From Yersinia intermedia (GTDB lineage: Bacteria > Pseudomonadota > Gammaproteobacteria > Enterobacterales > Enterobacteriaceae): a DNA stretch of 64,000 nt. The position numbers were made by a program, and so were the translations under genes. This document shows, one piece after another, positions 18,316-27,656 of this stretch. The first letter of the stretch is position 1. Every line of letters begins with the position of its first letter. The notes under the pieces were generated by a model, which made no database searches, had not been told where the DNA came from, and was given only the letters and a program-made list of their open reading frames with translations. The stretch lies in the NCBI RefSeq assembly GCF_900635455.1, contig NZ_LR134116.1, positions 2,852,001 to 2,916,000 on the forward strand, in the 5' to 3' direction.

Positions 18316-19387
18316 CGGTCTCCCTTCGGTGAAGATTTTCCTGAACACGCTGATAGCGGCCCAGATTAATTGTGATCATTTCAGTGTTGGCTGGTGCGGT
18401 TGATGCGACGCGCTGTGTCCGCATTACGGCGGTTCTGCCTAACAGAATACCGGTGCTTTTGGGCTGGCAGGAGAGTTGCGCATCAGGCAGTAGCGCGCGT
18501 AACACCGACAGTTGTAAACGCACATGCAACCGCGGTCCCAGATACACATGCAATAACGCCATCAAATCCGTGTGTAATTGCCCGCCGGGCAACCACTCGC
18601 GGGCTTCATCGGGGTTATCCGTCTTCAATTGCAGTAATACCTGACTGTTAACATCCACCGCGTGACTGCCCATTACCGGGCTGTTACTCATGCTGACGGG
18701 ATAACGTGCGCTCAGAGCCAGTGGATTGCGCAAGGGGATACGGCAGCGGTCATGGGCTATCACACGGGCATCGGTTTCCGGTGCCAGCAACTGAACCAAC
18801 GCAATAATGCCTTCACTGGTCCGCGTGGGCAGGCGCATCATGCCGGTTAGCGCCAGAAAGCGGGATACCGGCGTGGCGATATTCTGTGCACATCCCTCAA
18901 TACCCAGACCACAAAGGCTCAACAGGTACTTAGACGTTTTATCCATACCGCCGGGAGAAAAGCTGGCCGGATAAGAGTACTTACGCCAGATGCGGTAGTA
19001 CTGCGTGATCAGTCGGTGATTGAAGATATCCAGAAAGTCGCTTACCGCCTCATACCCCTCCCTGCGCTGGGTAATATCGTCGATATACGCGGTAGGCAGC
19101 GGCGACTCCACACCATACAGCCCCATAAAGGTGGTGCGGATGGTCGGCGGGAGGTGTGCATGCTCGGGTATTTCCACCCGTTTAAATTCACTGGCCGGAA
19201 ACCCCATCCCCGGATGGGGGCGAAAACGCACCGGATCGTGCCTGACCTGCCAATGACTGCCCAACGGGGGGGCATCTGGCTGGCTTTGCTCCAGTAACTG
19301 ACAGAAGCGATAAAACTGGGTATACGGCAGTTTATCCCACAGTTGTTCGATTAGCCGGGCAGGCGCTGATTGTGATTCTCTTTCCAT
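18290..19387 (-). CDS. tssG: T6SS baseplate protein TssG
   Basis: This 365-residue ImpH/VasB-family protein forms the baseplate wedge with TssF. 'LPYTQFYRFCQLLEQ', 'IRTTFMGLYGVESPLPTAY' and 'LGPRLHVRLQL' are typical. The ATG at 19387 is preferred, with 'cgggaa' 8-9 nt before it. An ATG 9 bp upstream would sit almost on that site. The start lies inside the end of tssF and the end overlaps tssJ, indicating coupled translation. Confidence 0.92.
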   Translation of the reverse strand: MERESQSAPARLIEQLWDKLPYTQFYRFCQLLEQSQPDAPPLGSHWQVRHDPVRFRPHPGMGFPASEFKRVEIPEHAHLPPTIRTTFMGLYGVESPLPTAYIDDITQRREGYEAVSDFLDIFNHRLITQYYRIWRKYSYPASFSPGGMDKTSKYLLSLCGLGIEGCAQNIATPVSRFLALTGMMRLPTRTSEGIIALVQLLAPETDARVIAHDRCRIPLRNPLALSARYPVSMSNSPVMGSHAVDVNSQVLLQLKTDNPDEAREWLPGGQLHTDLMALLHVYLGPRLHVRLQLSVLRALLPDAQLSCQPKSTGILLGRTAVMRTQRVASTAPANTEMITINLGRYQRVQENLHRRETDEHGDYRW

Positions 19388-21114
19388 CGGATACATTTCC
19401 CGGCAGGCTGAACGATAAGGGTGAGCTGATTGAACAAATGGATGTCAGCGTAAAGGGCAAAGAAACGGTTAAGCATCTCTCCGAACAGGTGAATGTCGCC
19501 TTCACCGGTAAAACCGTTGCCATCTAACGTCACTTCAATGTCGATACCCCGCAACAGGAACCCCTTTTCAAAACGCTGAGTCTGGTGGTGCTGCACCTGT
19601 TGAATGGCGTCAAGACGCCGGTTATTGAGCTCATCCCCCTGCCAGTTGTACAGCTCCAGCGTCCCACGCAGCACTTGTGCGCTGCTCATCAGGTTGAGAT
19701 AGCTTGAACCCAGATGGCTCAATACGCGCCACTGGAAGTGATCCTCCGCCGGGGGATAAGAGGGTAGCGTAGGCTTACAGAGATTACGCACTTTCAGCGG
19801 CGTCTGTAACACCGCTTCGCAGCGGTCCAACAACGTGCTCTGTAACGCTTTGCGCGGTAGCTGGCCATTGGTGCCAGTGATTTTCAGCGACACCGCCTCA
19901 CGGGTAAACAGTCGGTCCGCTTCCCACTGCTGACCCCCAAGGATAAGCCAGGTATCATGCAGTCCGGTCACACCTCGTTTTACACGGGTATGGTAATAGC
20001 GTTCCGGTGCATGACGTCGCTGCATTCCGCCGCGATGGCGAAAACTGGTAAAAGGAACATAGGTGGCATCGGATGTTCGCTGCGAACCGGTCACGGCGTC
20101 CACGGAGTAAATTTCGGTGTGCCCATCCTGCAAGCGGCGCGGGCGCAGCATATACTCACTTTCCAGCCCATTGATGGTTAGCGGGTCAGCTTCCAGCGAG
20201 AACAGATTAATCACCGGTACACAATGCAGGTTAAGCGCGTCATCCCTGACCGGCAGATCACTTTGCCACTGGCAATCAAACACCACGTCGATATCAAACC
20301 AGGCAATGCCCGCTGGCAGCGTCACGGTTTCCAGCCCGTTCAGATGCACGAACATAAACTTCTCGCGGAAGGTGAAATATTCCAGCAATAGCTGATAGCC
20401 GCTAAATGCGCTGTCGCCTTTGGGCCACAGCAGATCGTGGTCTGCAAAGCCACCGGGAGAAAACCAGCCATCCAGTTTTATCCGCTCAGCCTGATTGGGC
20501 AGACGCAAGTAGAGCGCAGCCTGACGCCGAGTCAGTGCCAGATGTAACGCACTACTGACCGCCGCCTCTCCCGCCAGATAAAAACACAAGCGACGTAAAT
20601 CCACTTGCGACCAGTCAGCTTGCGGGCTGCATGCCAGGCGCAGGCGCAGCACCGAACGGCCGTCTGGTTCGGTTGCCATCACCACGGTTGAGACGGCGAG
20701 CGGGTTGAGTACCATATCGCGGGTAGTTCGGTACTGGCAGACGGTATTCTTCGGCCCTATGGGGCGGGAATAGATTTCCATTCCTGCGGGCACGGTTTCA
20801 GCCATTTTCATCGCCGGGACATCGGGGGTCAGCGCCACCACCGACAGCGAGGGAATGGTGCGCAGATAGTGCGGCCACAACATGCTCACCAGCCCTTCAG
20901 TGAACTCCGGCAGGTCGTCATCAATTTTTTCGCGCAATCGCCCCATGGAGAAGGCAAAACCTTCAAACAGGCGTTCAACATAAGGGTCAGGCGTACCGGG
21001 TTTATCCAGATCTAACATGGCTGCCCGGTCAGGGTGAGTTTGGGCAAACTCTTTCGCCGCATCACGCAAATAGCGCATTTCGGCGTCGTAATAACGCAGG
21101 GTAAGGTCTTTCAT
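19351..21114 (-). CDS. tssF: T6SS baseplate protein TssF
   Basis: This 587-residue ImpG/VasA-family baseplate protein begins 'MKDLTLRYYDAEMRYLRDAA'. It keeps 'FAFSMGRLREKIDDDLPE', 'LWPHYLRTIPS' and the C-terminal 'LFGEMLNRFFALYADIHLFN' seen across the family. Two TssF and one TssG form the wedge core with TssE. The ribosome binding site is weak (A-rich). Confidence 0.94.
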   Translation of the reverse strand: MKDLTLRYYDAEMRYLRDAAKEFAQTHPDRAAMLDLDKPGTPDPYVERLFEGFAFSMGRLREKIDDDLPEFTEGLVSMLWPHYLRTIPSLSVVALTPDVPAMKMAETVPAGMEIYSRPIGPKNTVCQYRTTRDMVLNPLAVSTVVMATEPDGRSVLRLRLACSPQADWSQVDLRRLCFYLAGEAAVSSALHLALTRRQAALYLRLPNQAERIKLDGWFSPGGFADHDLLWPKGDSAFSGYQLLLEYFTFREKFMFVHLNGLETVTLPAGIAWFDIDVVFDCQWQSDLPVRDDALNLHCVPVINLFSLEADPLTINGLESEYMLRPRRLQDGHTEIYSVDAVTGSQRTSDATYVPFTSFRHRGGMQRRHAPERYYHTRVKRGVTGLHDTWLILGGQQWEADRLFTREAVSLKITGTNGQLPRKALQSTLLDRCEAVLQTPLKVRNLCKPTLPSYPPAEDHFQWRVLSHLGSSYLNLMSSAQVLRGTLELYNWQGDELNNRRLDAIQQVQHHQTQRFEKGFLLRGIDIEVTLDGNGFTGEGDIHLFGEMLNRFFALYADIHLFNQLTLIVQPAGKCIRWKENHNQRLPG

Positions 21115-21145
21115 CGTTTTCTTTTTATCAGGATAGGGTTATCGA

Positions 21146-22732
21146 TTAACCACACAGCACCGCAGCCCGTGCCGGGTCGAGGGCAACTAATCCAGCGAGC
21201 AGGTTTTCCATCTCGCTATGCAGGCGTGATTTGTCCGACTCTGTCCGGCTGGCTTTCATGCGCAGCAATTTCAGGCGACGGGCTTTCACTTCAAACAGCA
21301 ATTCCGGTTCCCATTGGGTCAGCGTCATCCGGGCGGCATTCCCCTCCAGTTCACCCAGTAAATGCAGCGCCATGTCATTTTTGCCATACTGCTCGGCGAC
21401 CCGCGCCATCAGCAGCCGGATCAGCCACTGATGGCGTGGCGTGCGGGCACCTGGACGGTTCTGCAACCAGTTCAGCGCCGCTTCCACACCTTCGCTATCC
21501 GCCTGCGCCAGTGCTTCCGGCTCCAGTTGCAAAATATCGTCATCACCCGCCGTGCTGGCAGAGGCGGCAGATTCACTGCCCCAACTTTCGGCGGCCATGA
21601 CGTGCTGGTTTATCCAGTGCAAGGACACCTCATCAGCAAAAGGCGTACCATCACTGAATGCCAGACCTTCGAGCCCCGGCAAGCGGGTCAGTAGGCCATT
21701 CAAATCCTGCTTAATGATGTCAGCCCAGCGTTCGTGCGGCCCACCTATTTTGATCAGTGCCTGATGGGTATACCACTGGAGATCCAGCCACAAGTGATTG
21801 ACGCCCTGAGCAAACAGGATGTCAGTTTGCTCAAGCAGCTCCAGCCAGCTTTGTTGCAGATAAAGGCGTTTCAGCAGTGCGCGGTTCTCCAGCTTCGGCG
21901 GAGCCAGACGGGTACATCCGTCAGCGGCCAGCGGCGGCAGTTCATGCAAGGTGTCCAGACGAATGCTTTTCATCAGATGATGGCCCGACAGCCAGCCGTT
22001 CGGCTGGTCGCGCAAAAAACCCGCCAGCAGTTTTGCCTGATCGAGCAAATCACGCCCGGAGGTGACGGCCTTCAACGCCGGAGTATTAGGTGCAGCGTGA
22101 CGAGGGAGACTGCTGTTTTGGGGGATAACGGCATCAGGGCCGCCGGACTGCATTAGCCGGTTTTCCAATGCCGCGTAAAGGGCTGCGAGCTGAGGGCGGG
22201 TGGATTCATCCCAACCACCAACACTTTCCTCGGTTAACACCAATGCACCCACAATGCGTTCAAAGTCAGCTTTTGTAACTTCTGGGTACAGTGACAGGCT
22301 ATCCAGCACCCGACTCCCCGCCAACCATTCCAGTGCCAGTTTGCGGCTGTTGCCACGTTGCGGATGCAGTGCATCACCAAAACGTTGGATCAACCCAGCT
22401 AGCAGGGCCAGACCATCCGCTAACCCGCTTTCGCCATCGATGTGCAGCCGCGCCCAGATATAGTAGGTCGCGATGCGCACATCCTTGCTCACCCCGGTCA
22501 GCAGCTTCTCTGCCAGTGCACAGACCAAACCGGTGTCTGCGCCGGACAGTTTGTTCACCTCTTCACGCATCTGCTGAAAGTCATCGTCATAACCGGGGTC
22601 ATCACCTACCGGTAAGTCCGGGGCAATGGGAACCAACCATTTTTCCCAGAGCAAGATCTGCTGCTGTACCGGTTGCGAAAGCGCCTGCTGTTCGGCATGG
22701 CAGGCGCTGAGTAAGGTGTGCAACGTAGCCAT
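21146..22732 (-). CDS. tssA: T6SS cap/initiator protein TssA
   Basis: This 528-residue TssA protein has an N-terminal ImpA_N domain ('YIWARLHIDGESGLADGLAL', 'RFGDALHPQ') and a helical C-terminal domain rich in Leu/Gln. TssA primes tube-sheath polymerisation. Its ATG shares one base with the tssM stop (TGATG), so translation is coupled. Together with the protein at 15906-17303, the cluster has two TssA-family members, a layout known where a TagA-type protein is also present. Confidence 0.88.
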   Translation of the reverse strand: MATLHTLLSACHAEQQALSQPVQQQILLWEKWLVPIAPDLPVGDDPGYDDDFQQMREEVNKLSGADTGLVCALAEKLLTGVSKDVRIATYYIWARLHIDGESGLADGLALLAGLIQRFGDALHPQRGNSRKLALEWLAGSRVLDSLSLYPEVTKADFERIVGALVLTEESVGGWDESTRPQLAALYAALENRLMQSGGPDAVIPQNSSLPRHAAPNTPALKAVTSGRDLLDQAKLLAGFLRDQPNGWLSGHHLMKSIRLDTLHELPPLAADGCTRLAPPKLENRALLKRLYLQQSWLELLEQTDILFAQGVNHLWLDLQWYTHQALIKIGGPHERWADIIKQDLNGLLTRLPGLEGLAFSDGTPFADEVSLHWINQHVMAAESWGSESAASASTAGDDDILQLEPEALAQADSEGVEAALNWLQNRPGARTPRHQWLIRLLMARVAEQYGKNDMALHLLGELEGNAARMTLTQWEPELLFEVKARRLKLLRMKASRTESDKSRLHSEMENLLAGLVALDPARAAVLCG

Positions 22733-25700
22733 CAGTATCCCTCTTCTGTTGCGGTATCCATTTTCTGAGCGCCACCGGTGGCGTCCACGCTGAATATTTG
22801 CGTCGGTAAAACAAAATTACGCAGTTTCAGTAACGCCAGCGGACCTTCTCCGGCCTCGGTTCGTAGGGTGTAATTCAGCGGCCTGCCATCTGGCGCTTTC
22901 CAGGTAAGATTAAAGCTGCTGTTGACCCCCTGATACGGTGTGACCTGAGCCTTGTCCAGTAAACGGATCCACCCCCAGGCCCCAGAGAGATCAGCAAACT
23001 GTCGGGTACCGGCCTGAGTACTTATCCAGCTCAGGCTGGCACCAGGCGCTTCGGTATCATGGGGCCAGGTGAGACGTTTCCAAACTGGCAACTGGTTGTA
23101 ATAGCTGAGCTTCTGGCTGTCGATCACCAGATCAGTTTGCATCACATCTTTAGCGGTTCCGGGGCGCAGTTCAAAGCGGATGCCCGCTTCACCATCGGCA
23201 AACACCACATCAGACAAATAACTCAACTGATCTACGGCTTTCAGGAACGCCGGGTTAAATGTCAACCCCTGAGCATTGATGCTGTCCGGTACCCAATGGC
23301 TGCCCTCTTTGTGCAGCACGCCATTCAACCGAGTTTGCAGGAAGCGGGCGATACGGCCACTGTCGCTGTTGAGATAACGTGCCAGCAGCGGAAGTGATAC
23401 TTCACTGCTGGTATCTTTTAAGGGATAACGCCCGCCGAAGGTACTGTTCCAGTCATCGACAATAGATGCCTGCCACTGGGCATTCAGGCTCTGGGCCGCA
23501 GGCGTTAATACCTGCTGCCACGCCTGTTCCATCGGCTGGACAAATACCGTCTGGCCAAATCCACTCCACTCCTGACCGAGGCTGGCGGCAACCAGGCTGC
23601 CGTAATCGCGGGTTTCGGTCAGATCGACCGCTTTACCCTGAAATACCGTCTGCGCCAGAGTCTGAGTCATGGCCTGAGGATCGGCGGCATTCACCACCTG
23701 CTGAAGTTTAAGCCGTACCTGAGTAACGCGGGTCAGGAAGGTTTGTAGGCTGAGGTGGGTATTGCCCTGTCCGCCGGCCTTGACATCCATCAGCGCCAAT
23801 ACCGGGCCGAAAGTGGCATCCAGCGGCCCCTGTGCCCCCGCTTGCTGATCAATGGCGGGCTGCCCATCGCGGTTTAACAGATTTTTGGCCGATTTCACCA
23901 ACGAGTCAGACAACGCCTCACCGGTTTGCCCGGTTTTCCCCTGTACGCTCAGGGTGTTCATTAACGCCACCAGAGGGGACTGACGCACGTCGGCCATCAG
24001 GGTGAGCTGGTCGATGGAGTCCGATAGCGTCTGTGCCTGCTGCCAGTGCAGACTGTTGAGAAAATCCAGCCAACGGGTGGAAAAGTCAGCGAAATAGCGC
24101 GCCTTCAAACGTGCCTGAAGAGCTTCGGGAGAATCCTGCTGCAACGCGGTATTTTTACTGTCACTCAGCACCCAGTCCATCTCTTCCCGACGCTCACTGG
24201 CCACTTTTTCAATCGCCGGTTTTACCGCATCATCCCAGGCTTTACGGGTGAACATGCCTGGCACGACGGCATCGGTGGTAAAGATCCGTTCAGCATCGGT
24301 ATCGCCCGTCATATCAGACAGGCGCAGATCAGCATACTGATTCGCCACCTGAGCTAGCATTTTCTGATAGAGCGAAGATTCACTGTTACGCGCCCCCATC
24401 TGACGGATCAGCCGGGTACGTACCTGACTGACCAGGTTTTCATCCAACTTCAGACGCCAGGCTGGGTGCAGGGAAAGATTACGGGCATAAAAATCCAGCA
24501 GCGCCGGACCACTGCCCTGCCAGAGATTATCCGGCACACCACTGCGCTGTGGCCAGTCATGAAGCAGCGCGGAGCTAAACCATGGCGCATCCATTTTCTC
24601 CGGACGCGCCAGCATCAAATAGAGTTTTAACTGCTCATACGCGGGTTTCACCAGCGTGTCGCGCAGCGGAGAGTCAGGGGGAAGCTGCGCCATGGTGATG
24701 AGTTGTTTTTCCAGGTGACGAGCGGCGGCATCACGCAGCAGAGGGGTGGCGCTGGCCCAATAATGTGGCCAGAGTGCGGCCAGCAAAGCATCATTCTGGC
24801 TCAGACCAAACCGGCTGTACCACGGTGCGCCCTGTTGCTGGCGATACTGCAATCTGCCTAATGTGTGTTGCAGATCCAGTTGCGCTTGCAGACGCGCCGG
24901 AAGAGGCTGCTGTACGTTAGCTGCTCGTTTGACCTGAGATTCACTGGCATTAATCGTGTCTCGGTTGACCAGGAATGACATCACCATACCCGCGCCCCAC
25001 AATACCATGATGCCAGCCATCGCCATCGCCAGCGTTTTACGCCAGGCAAACCCCAGCTTTTTCGCGGCTAAGCCTGCGGGCAATAATGGCAGTGAATCAA
25101 TCAACACATCCCAGCGGTTATCCTTGCCCCAGTGGTGCTTCACGCTGCGTTTTGCATCGACAGATGCCGGGCTGAAGATAACCCCCGCCAACGGTGAAGG
25201 GCGATAGGGATTCAGCAGTGTAGCAAGGGGGCCTGCGACAGAATCTGGCTGACGCGCTAACTGATCGGCCAGTTGCAACAAGAATGGATGCTGCGTGTTG
25301 CGGCTAATCTGTTGTGTACCCTGCTCAATCAGCGACGGCAACAGCCCGGCAAGTTGCGTACTCAGTTCGTCCGGTTTACACCCTACTGGCAGCAAACACC
25401 CCACGGATTGCGTGATGCGATCAGCCCCGTCATCGGCATGCAATGACCAGACATACAGCGGTAGCCGCCAGCCGAGGAGTTCATAGCGTGAAGCGAACGC
25501 CTGCGCCACGCTGTCCATCATATCGGTGGAAAGTGTTGTTTTAGATTCTTTCTGACCTAGCGCAGTGCGTTGAGCCAAGGCTGAGGTCACCCAGACCACG
25601 CCATCCAGCGGCCGGCGGCGCAATTTACGCAAAGCACTCAGCCAGGCACTATCGGCCTGCGCCCCCAGATCGCCGCCCCACAACAGCACGGTGCCACTGT

Positions 25701-26139
25701 CTTCCTGCCAGTATTGCGACGTCAGGCCTGGAGTCAGTTGCTCCACATCCGCCGCACTGCCGGTGAGTAAGAGAATGCGCACTTTACGAGGCCAGAAGCG
25801 GCCGTATAGCTTCTGGAGAGCCTGTTGCAGTTCACGGATCCAGGCACTACTAACAGCCAGATGTTTTAACTGTACTTTCTGAACAGCTACGTTCTTTTGC
25901 TCATTATCTACTTTCCGAAAGAATCTCAGCCTAGAACCTACAGCAATTAATGAACGCCGACTGGCAAGCGCTAAGGAGAGAAAAAAGGAAACTGATAGAA
26001 TGGCGCCTCCAACCAGTAACTTATCTTTCGCGGAGGTCCATCCCAACTCATTCCCCCAAAAATAAAAAAGCAAAAACAAAAAAGCCATGAAAACAATAAC
26101 AAAAAACACACCAGAAAATTTAATAATAAAAGCTTTCAT
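22732..26139 (-). CDS. tssM: T6SS inner-membrane protein TssM (IcmF)
   Basis: This 1135-residue IcmF protein is the backbone of the membrane complex, spanning from the cytoplasm to TssJ. Two N-terminal helices (about residues 5-25 and 40-58) and a third (about 365-390, 'AMAMAGIMVLWGAGMVMSFL') frame a cytoplasmic domain. The large periplasmic part ends in an IcmF C-terminal beta domain. The P-loop position reads 'LLTGSAADVEQLTPG', not a GxxxxGKS/T motif, so ATP binding is unlikely. The start is ATG 26139, one base after the upstream stop. Confidence 0.93.
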   Translation of the reverse strand: MKAFIIKFSGVFFVIVFMAFLFLLFYFWGNELGWTSAKDKLLVGGAILSVSFFLSLALASRRSLIAVGSRLRFFRKVDNEQKNVAVQKVQLKHLAVSSAWIRELQQALQKLYGRFWPRKVRILLLTGSAADVEQLTPGLTSQYWQEDSGTVLLWGGDLGAQADSAWLSALRKLRRRPLDGVVWVTSALAQRTALGQKESKTTLSTDMMDSVAQAFASRYELLGWRLPLYVWSLHADDGADRITQSVGCLLPVGCKPDELSTQLAGLLPSLIEQGTQQISRNTQHPFLLQLADQLARQPDSVAGPLATLLNPYRPSPLAGVIFSPASVDAKRSVKHHWGKDNRWDVLIDSLPLLPAGLAAKKLGFAWRKTLAMAMAGIMVLWGAGMVMSFLVNRDTINASESQVKRAANVQQPLPARLQAQLDLQHTLGRLQYRQQQGAPWYSRFGLSQNDALLAALWPHYWASATPLLRDAAARHLEKQLITMAQLPPDSPLRDTLVKPAYEQLKLYLMLARPEKMDAPWFSSALLHDWPQRSGVPDNLWQGSGPALLDFYARNLSLHPAWRLKLDENLVSQVRTRLIRQMGARNSESSLYQKMLAQVANQYADLRLSDMTGDTDAERIFTTDAVVPGMFTRKAWDDAVKPAIEKVASERREEMDWVLSDSKNTALQQDSPEALQARLKARYFADFSTRWLDFLNSLHWQQAQTLSDSIDQLTLMADVRQSPLVALMNTLSVQGKTGQTGEALSDSLVKSAKNLLNRDGQPAIDQQAGAQGPLDATFGPVLALMDVKAGGQGNTHLSLQTFLTRVTQVRLKLQQVVNAADPQAMTQTLAQTVFQGKAVDLTETRDYGSLVAASLGQEWSGFGQTVFVQPMEQAWQQVLTPAAQSLNAQWQASIVDDWNSTFGGRYPLKDTSSEVSLPLLARYLNSDSGRIARFLQTRLNGVLHKEGSHWVPDSINAQGLTFNPAFLKAVDQLSYLSDVVFADGEAGIRFELRPGTAKDVMQTDLVIDSQKLSYYNQLPVWKRLTWPHDTEAPGASLSWISTQAGTRQFADLSGAWGWIRLLDKAQVTPYQGVNSSFNLTWKAPDGRPLNYTLRTEAGEGPLALLKLRNFVLPTQIFSVDATGGAQKMDTATEEGY

Positions 26140-26140
26140 T

Positions 26141-27364
26141 TTATAGCCCACCCTTATCATCGGCGGCTAAAGTGAGAAAATAGGACACAATTAAAGAATC
26201 ATGGTATTTATTTATAAGCAAGTAACGTCCTGGTTCAAGAAACTCCTTCACGTACTTAATCTGTAAAACCTCAGTTACCGGCTCACATAAACATAGGTAA
26301 TCAGCAGTATTAATATAATTAAATGACATCAATGCACTCTCAGACATGAAATCAGATGTTTTTATCACAATGTCATTTTTTTCTTTGTCACTTAGACCAG
26401 AATATAAAACACCTGACAACTGATTATTGCAGGATACTTCGCCCCAAATAATTGATTTGTCTATACCATCCCACCCAATTTCAGGTCGATAGAGAGAGTC
26501 AAAGGATAATCCTTTATTTTCAATGCTCTCGCTATTTTTTCCAAATAATAAAATAATTGTCTCAGATTGATTGTCAATACTGTCACTGATCAGTTCATTT
26601 CCATGCAAATGAGCAGCAATGAGAATAATATATTCACTTTGTCCCTCATCTAACCATGAATCTAACGATTCATATACACTATTACCAAACAGAATATTTG
26701 AAAAAGGGAAAATGAGATTAAAGCGCTTATCCCACAATTTTTCCAACTGCAGTTTCAGATCATCAGAAAAGACAGATATGATAGTCAACATAGCACCTGG
26801 CGGTAACAGAGTTATATGTGTATAGATATCTTCTAGCAACTCAGGCATCATTTTATTAAAAAGGGACTGCATCCTTTCTTCATACTGTTTTTTCTCATTA
26901 ATGTTATGTACAAGTGAAGAAAAGGCGAGATACCGTGACATATGCGTAAATTTAGGTGTATATCTAACCGGTAAGAGATAGTTATTCATTGCATCAGTAG
27001 CGTTCCCACTAATATCAGGAAACTTAACCTTTATATCAATAAGTTTAAGATGAACTCTTCCTTTTTGCAGTAACGCTTGATAATAATCAGTGCGTGTTGC
27101 ATTCCAGTATTCCTCCTCTAAGTTACTGCCATTCCATAATAATAACCTAAAAGTAAAAATCCCGCCCCAAAGTAACAAAGGTATTAACAACAGTTCTGAC
27201 CATAAAATATAAGGGTTTTTAGACAGATATTGTGAAAAGAAACCCAGAAAAATGCATAGATAAACTATGGTTATCAATAATAAGATACAGCCCCATAGCC
27301 ATAAAGATGGTGTCCTAGTAGTTGTTTTTATCTCAGCAGGTATATCGAAAATGTTTACTGGCAT
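26141..27364 (-). CDS. T6SS-cluster membrane protein of unknown function
   Basis: This 407-residue protein is unrecognised beyond its setting. Two hydrophobic segments near the N-terminus ('LWGCILLLITIVYLCIFLGF' and 'LLIPLLLWGGIFTFRLLL') are followed by about 320 mostly polar residues with 'PPGAMLTIISVFSDDL' and several aspartate- and asparagine-rich loops. No catalytic signature was seen. The start at 27364 lies 4 bp after the PAAR gene stop with 'aaggaataaggg' before it, and tssM follows after one base. It could serve PAAR/effector loading or the membrane complex. The AT-rich coding differs from tssM. Confidence 0.7.
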   Translation of the reverse strand: MPVNIFDIPAEIKTTTRTPSLWLWGCILLLITIVYLCIFLGFFSQYLSKNPYILWSELLLIPLLLWGGIFTFRLLLWNGSNLEEEYWNATRTDYYQALLQKGRVHLKLIDIKVKFPDISGNATDAMNNYLLPVRYTPKFTHMSRYLAFSSLVHNINEKKQYEERMQSLFNKMMPELLEDIYTHITLLPPGAMLTIISVFSDDLKLQLEKLWDKRFNLIFPFSNILFGNSVYESLDSWLDEGQSEYIILIAAHLHGNELISDSIDNQSETIILLFGKNSESIENKGLSFDSLYRPEIGWDGIDKSIIWGEVSCNNQLSGVLYSGLSDKEKNDIVIKTSDFMSESALMSFNYINTADYLCLCEPVTEVLQIKYVKEFLEPGRYLLINKYHDSLIVSYFLTLAADDKGGL

Positions 27365-27368
27365 GCCC

Positions 27369-27626
27369 TTATTCCTTGAGTACACGCGAACCAGAGGAGA
27401 TAAGCGTAGCGCCACAAGCACAATAATGCCCCTCTAACGCAACGGGGAGCCCATTATCGCAATGGTTTTCGTCACCTTCAATGATGCTATTTATGCCATG
27501 TTTTGGGCAAGAAACTCTATCTAATTTACGAGTAACAAGCCTGCCATCAATAGAGACTTGAGCTGAGCCAGTTAACACCACACCACCATGAGATGTTTTA
27601 TCTCCAACACAAATGGTTTTCCTCAT
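27369..27626 (-). CDS. PAAR-domain spike tip protein
   Basis: This 85-residue PAAR protein starts 'MRKTICVGDKTSHGGVVLTG' and continues with 'DRVSCPKHG', 'HCDNGLPVALEGHYCACG' and 'TLISS'. The conserved His and Cys residues suit the metal site at the tip of the cone. The protein is a bare PAAR domain without a toxin extension. PAAR proteins sharpen the VgrG spike and carry effectors. 'agagg' precedes the ATG. Confidence 0.9.
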   Translation of the reverse strand: MRKTICVGDKTSHGGVVLTGSAQVSIDGRLVTRKLDRVSCPKHGINSIIEGDENHCDNGLPVALEGHYCACGATLISSGSRVLKE

Positions 27627-27656
27627 AAAATAACACCTCTTCCAAAAACAAATATA

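Noticed and set aside
21034..21600. 188-codon plus-strand frame opposite tssF/tssA
   Set aside because: Pro/Ala/Ser-rich shadow of tssA codons.
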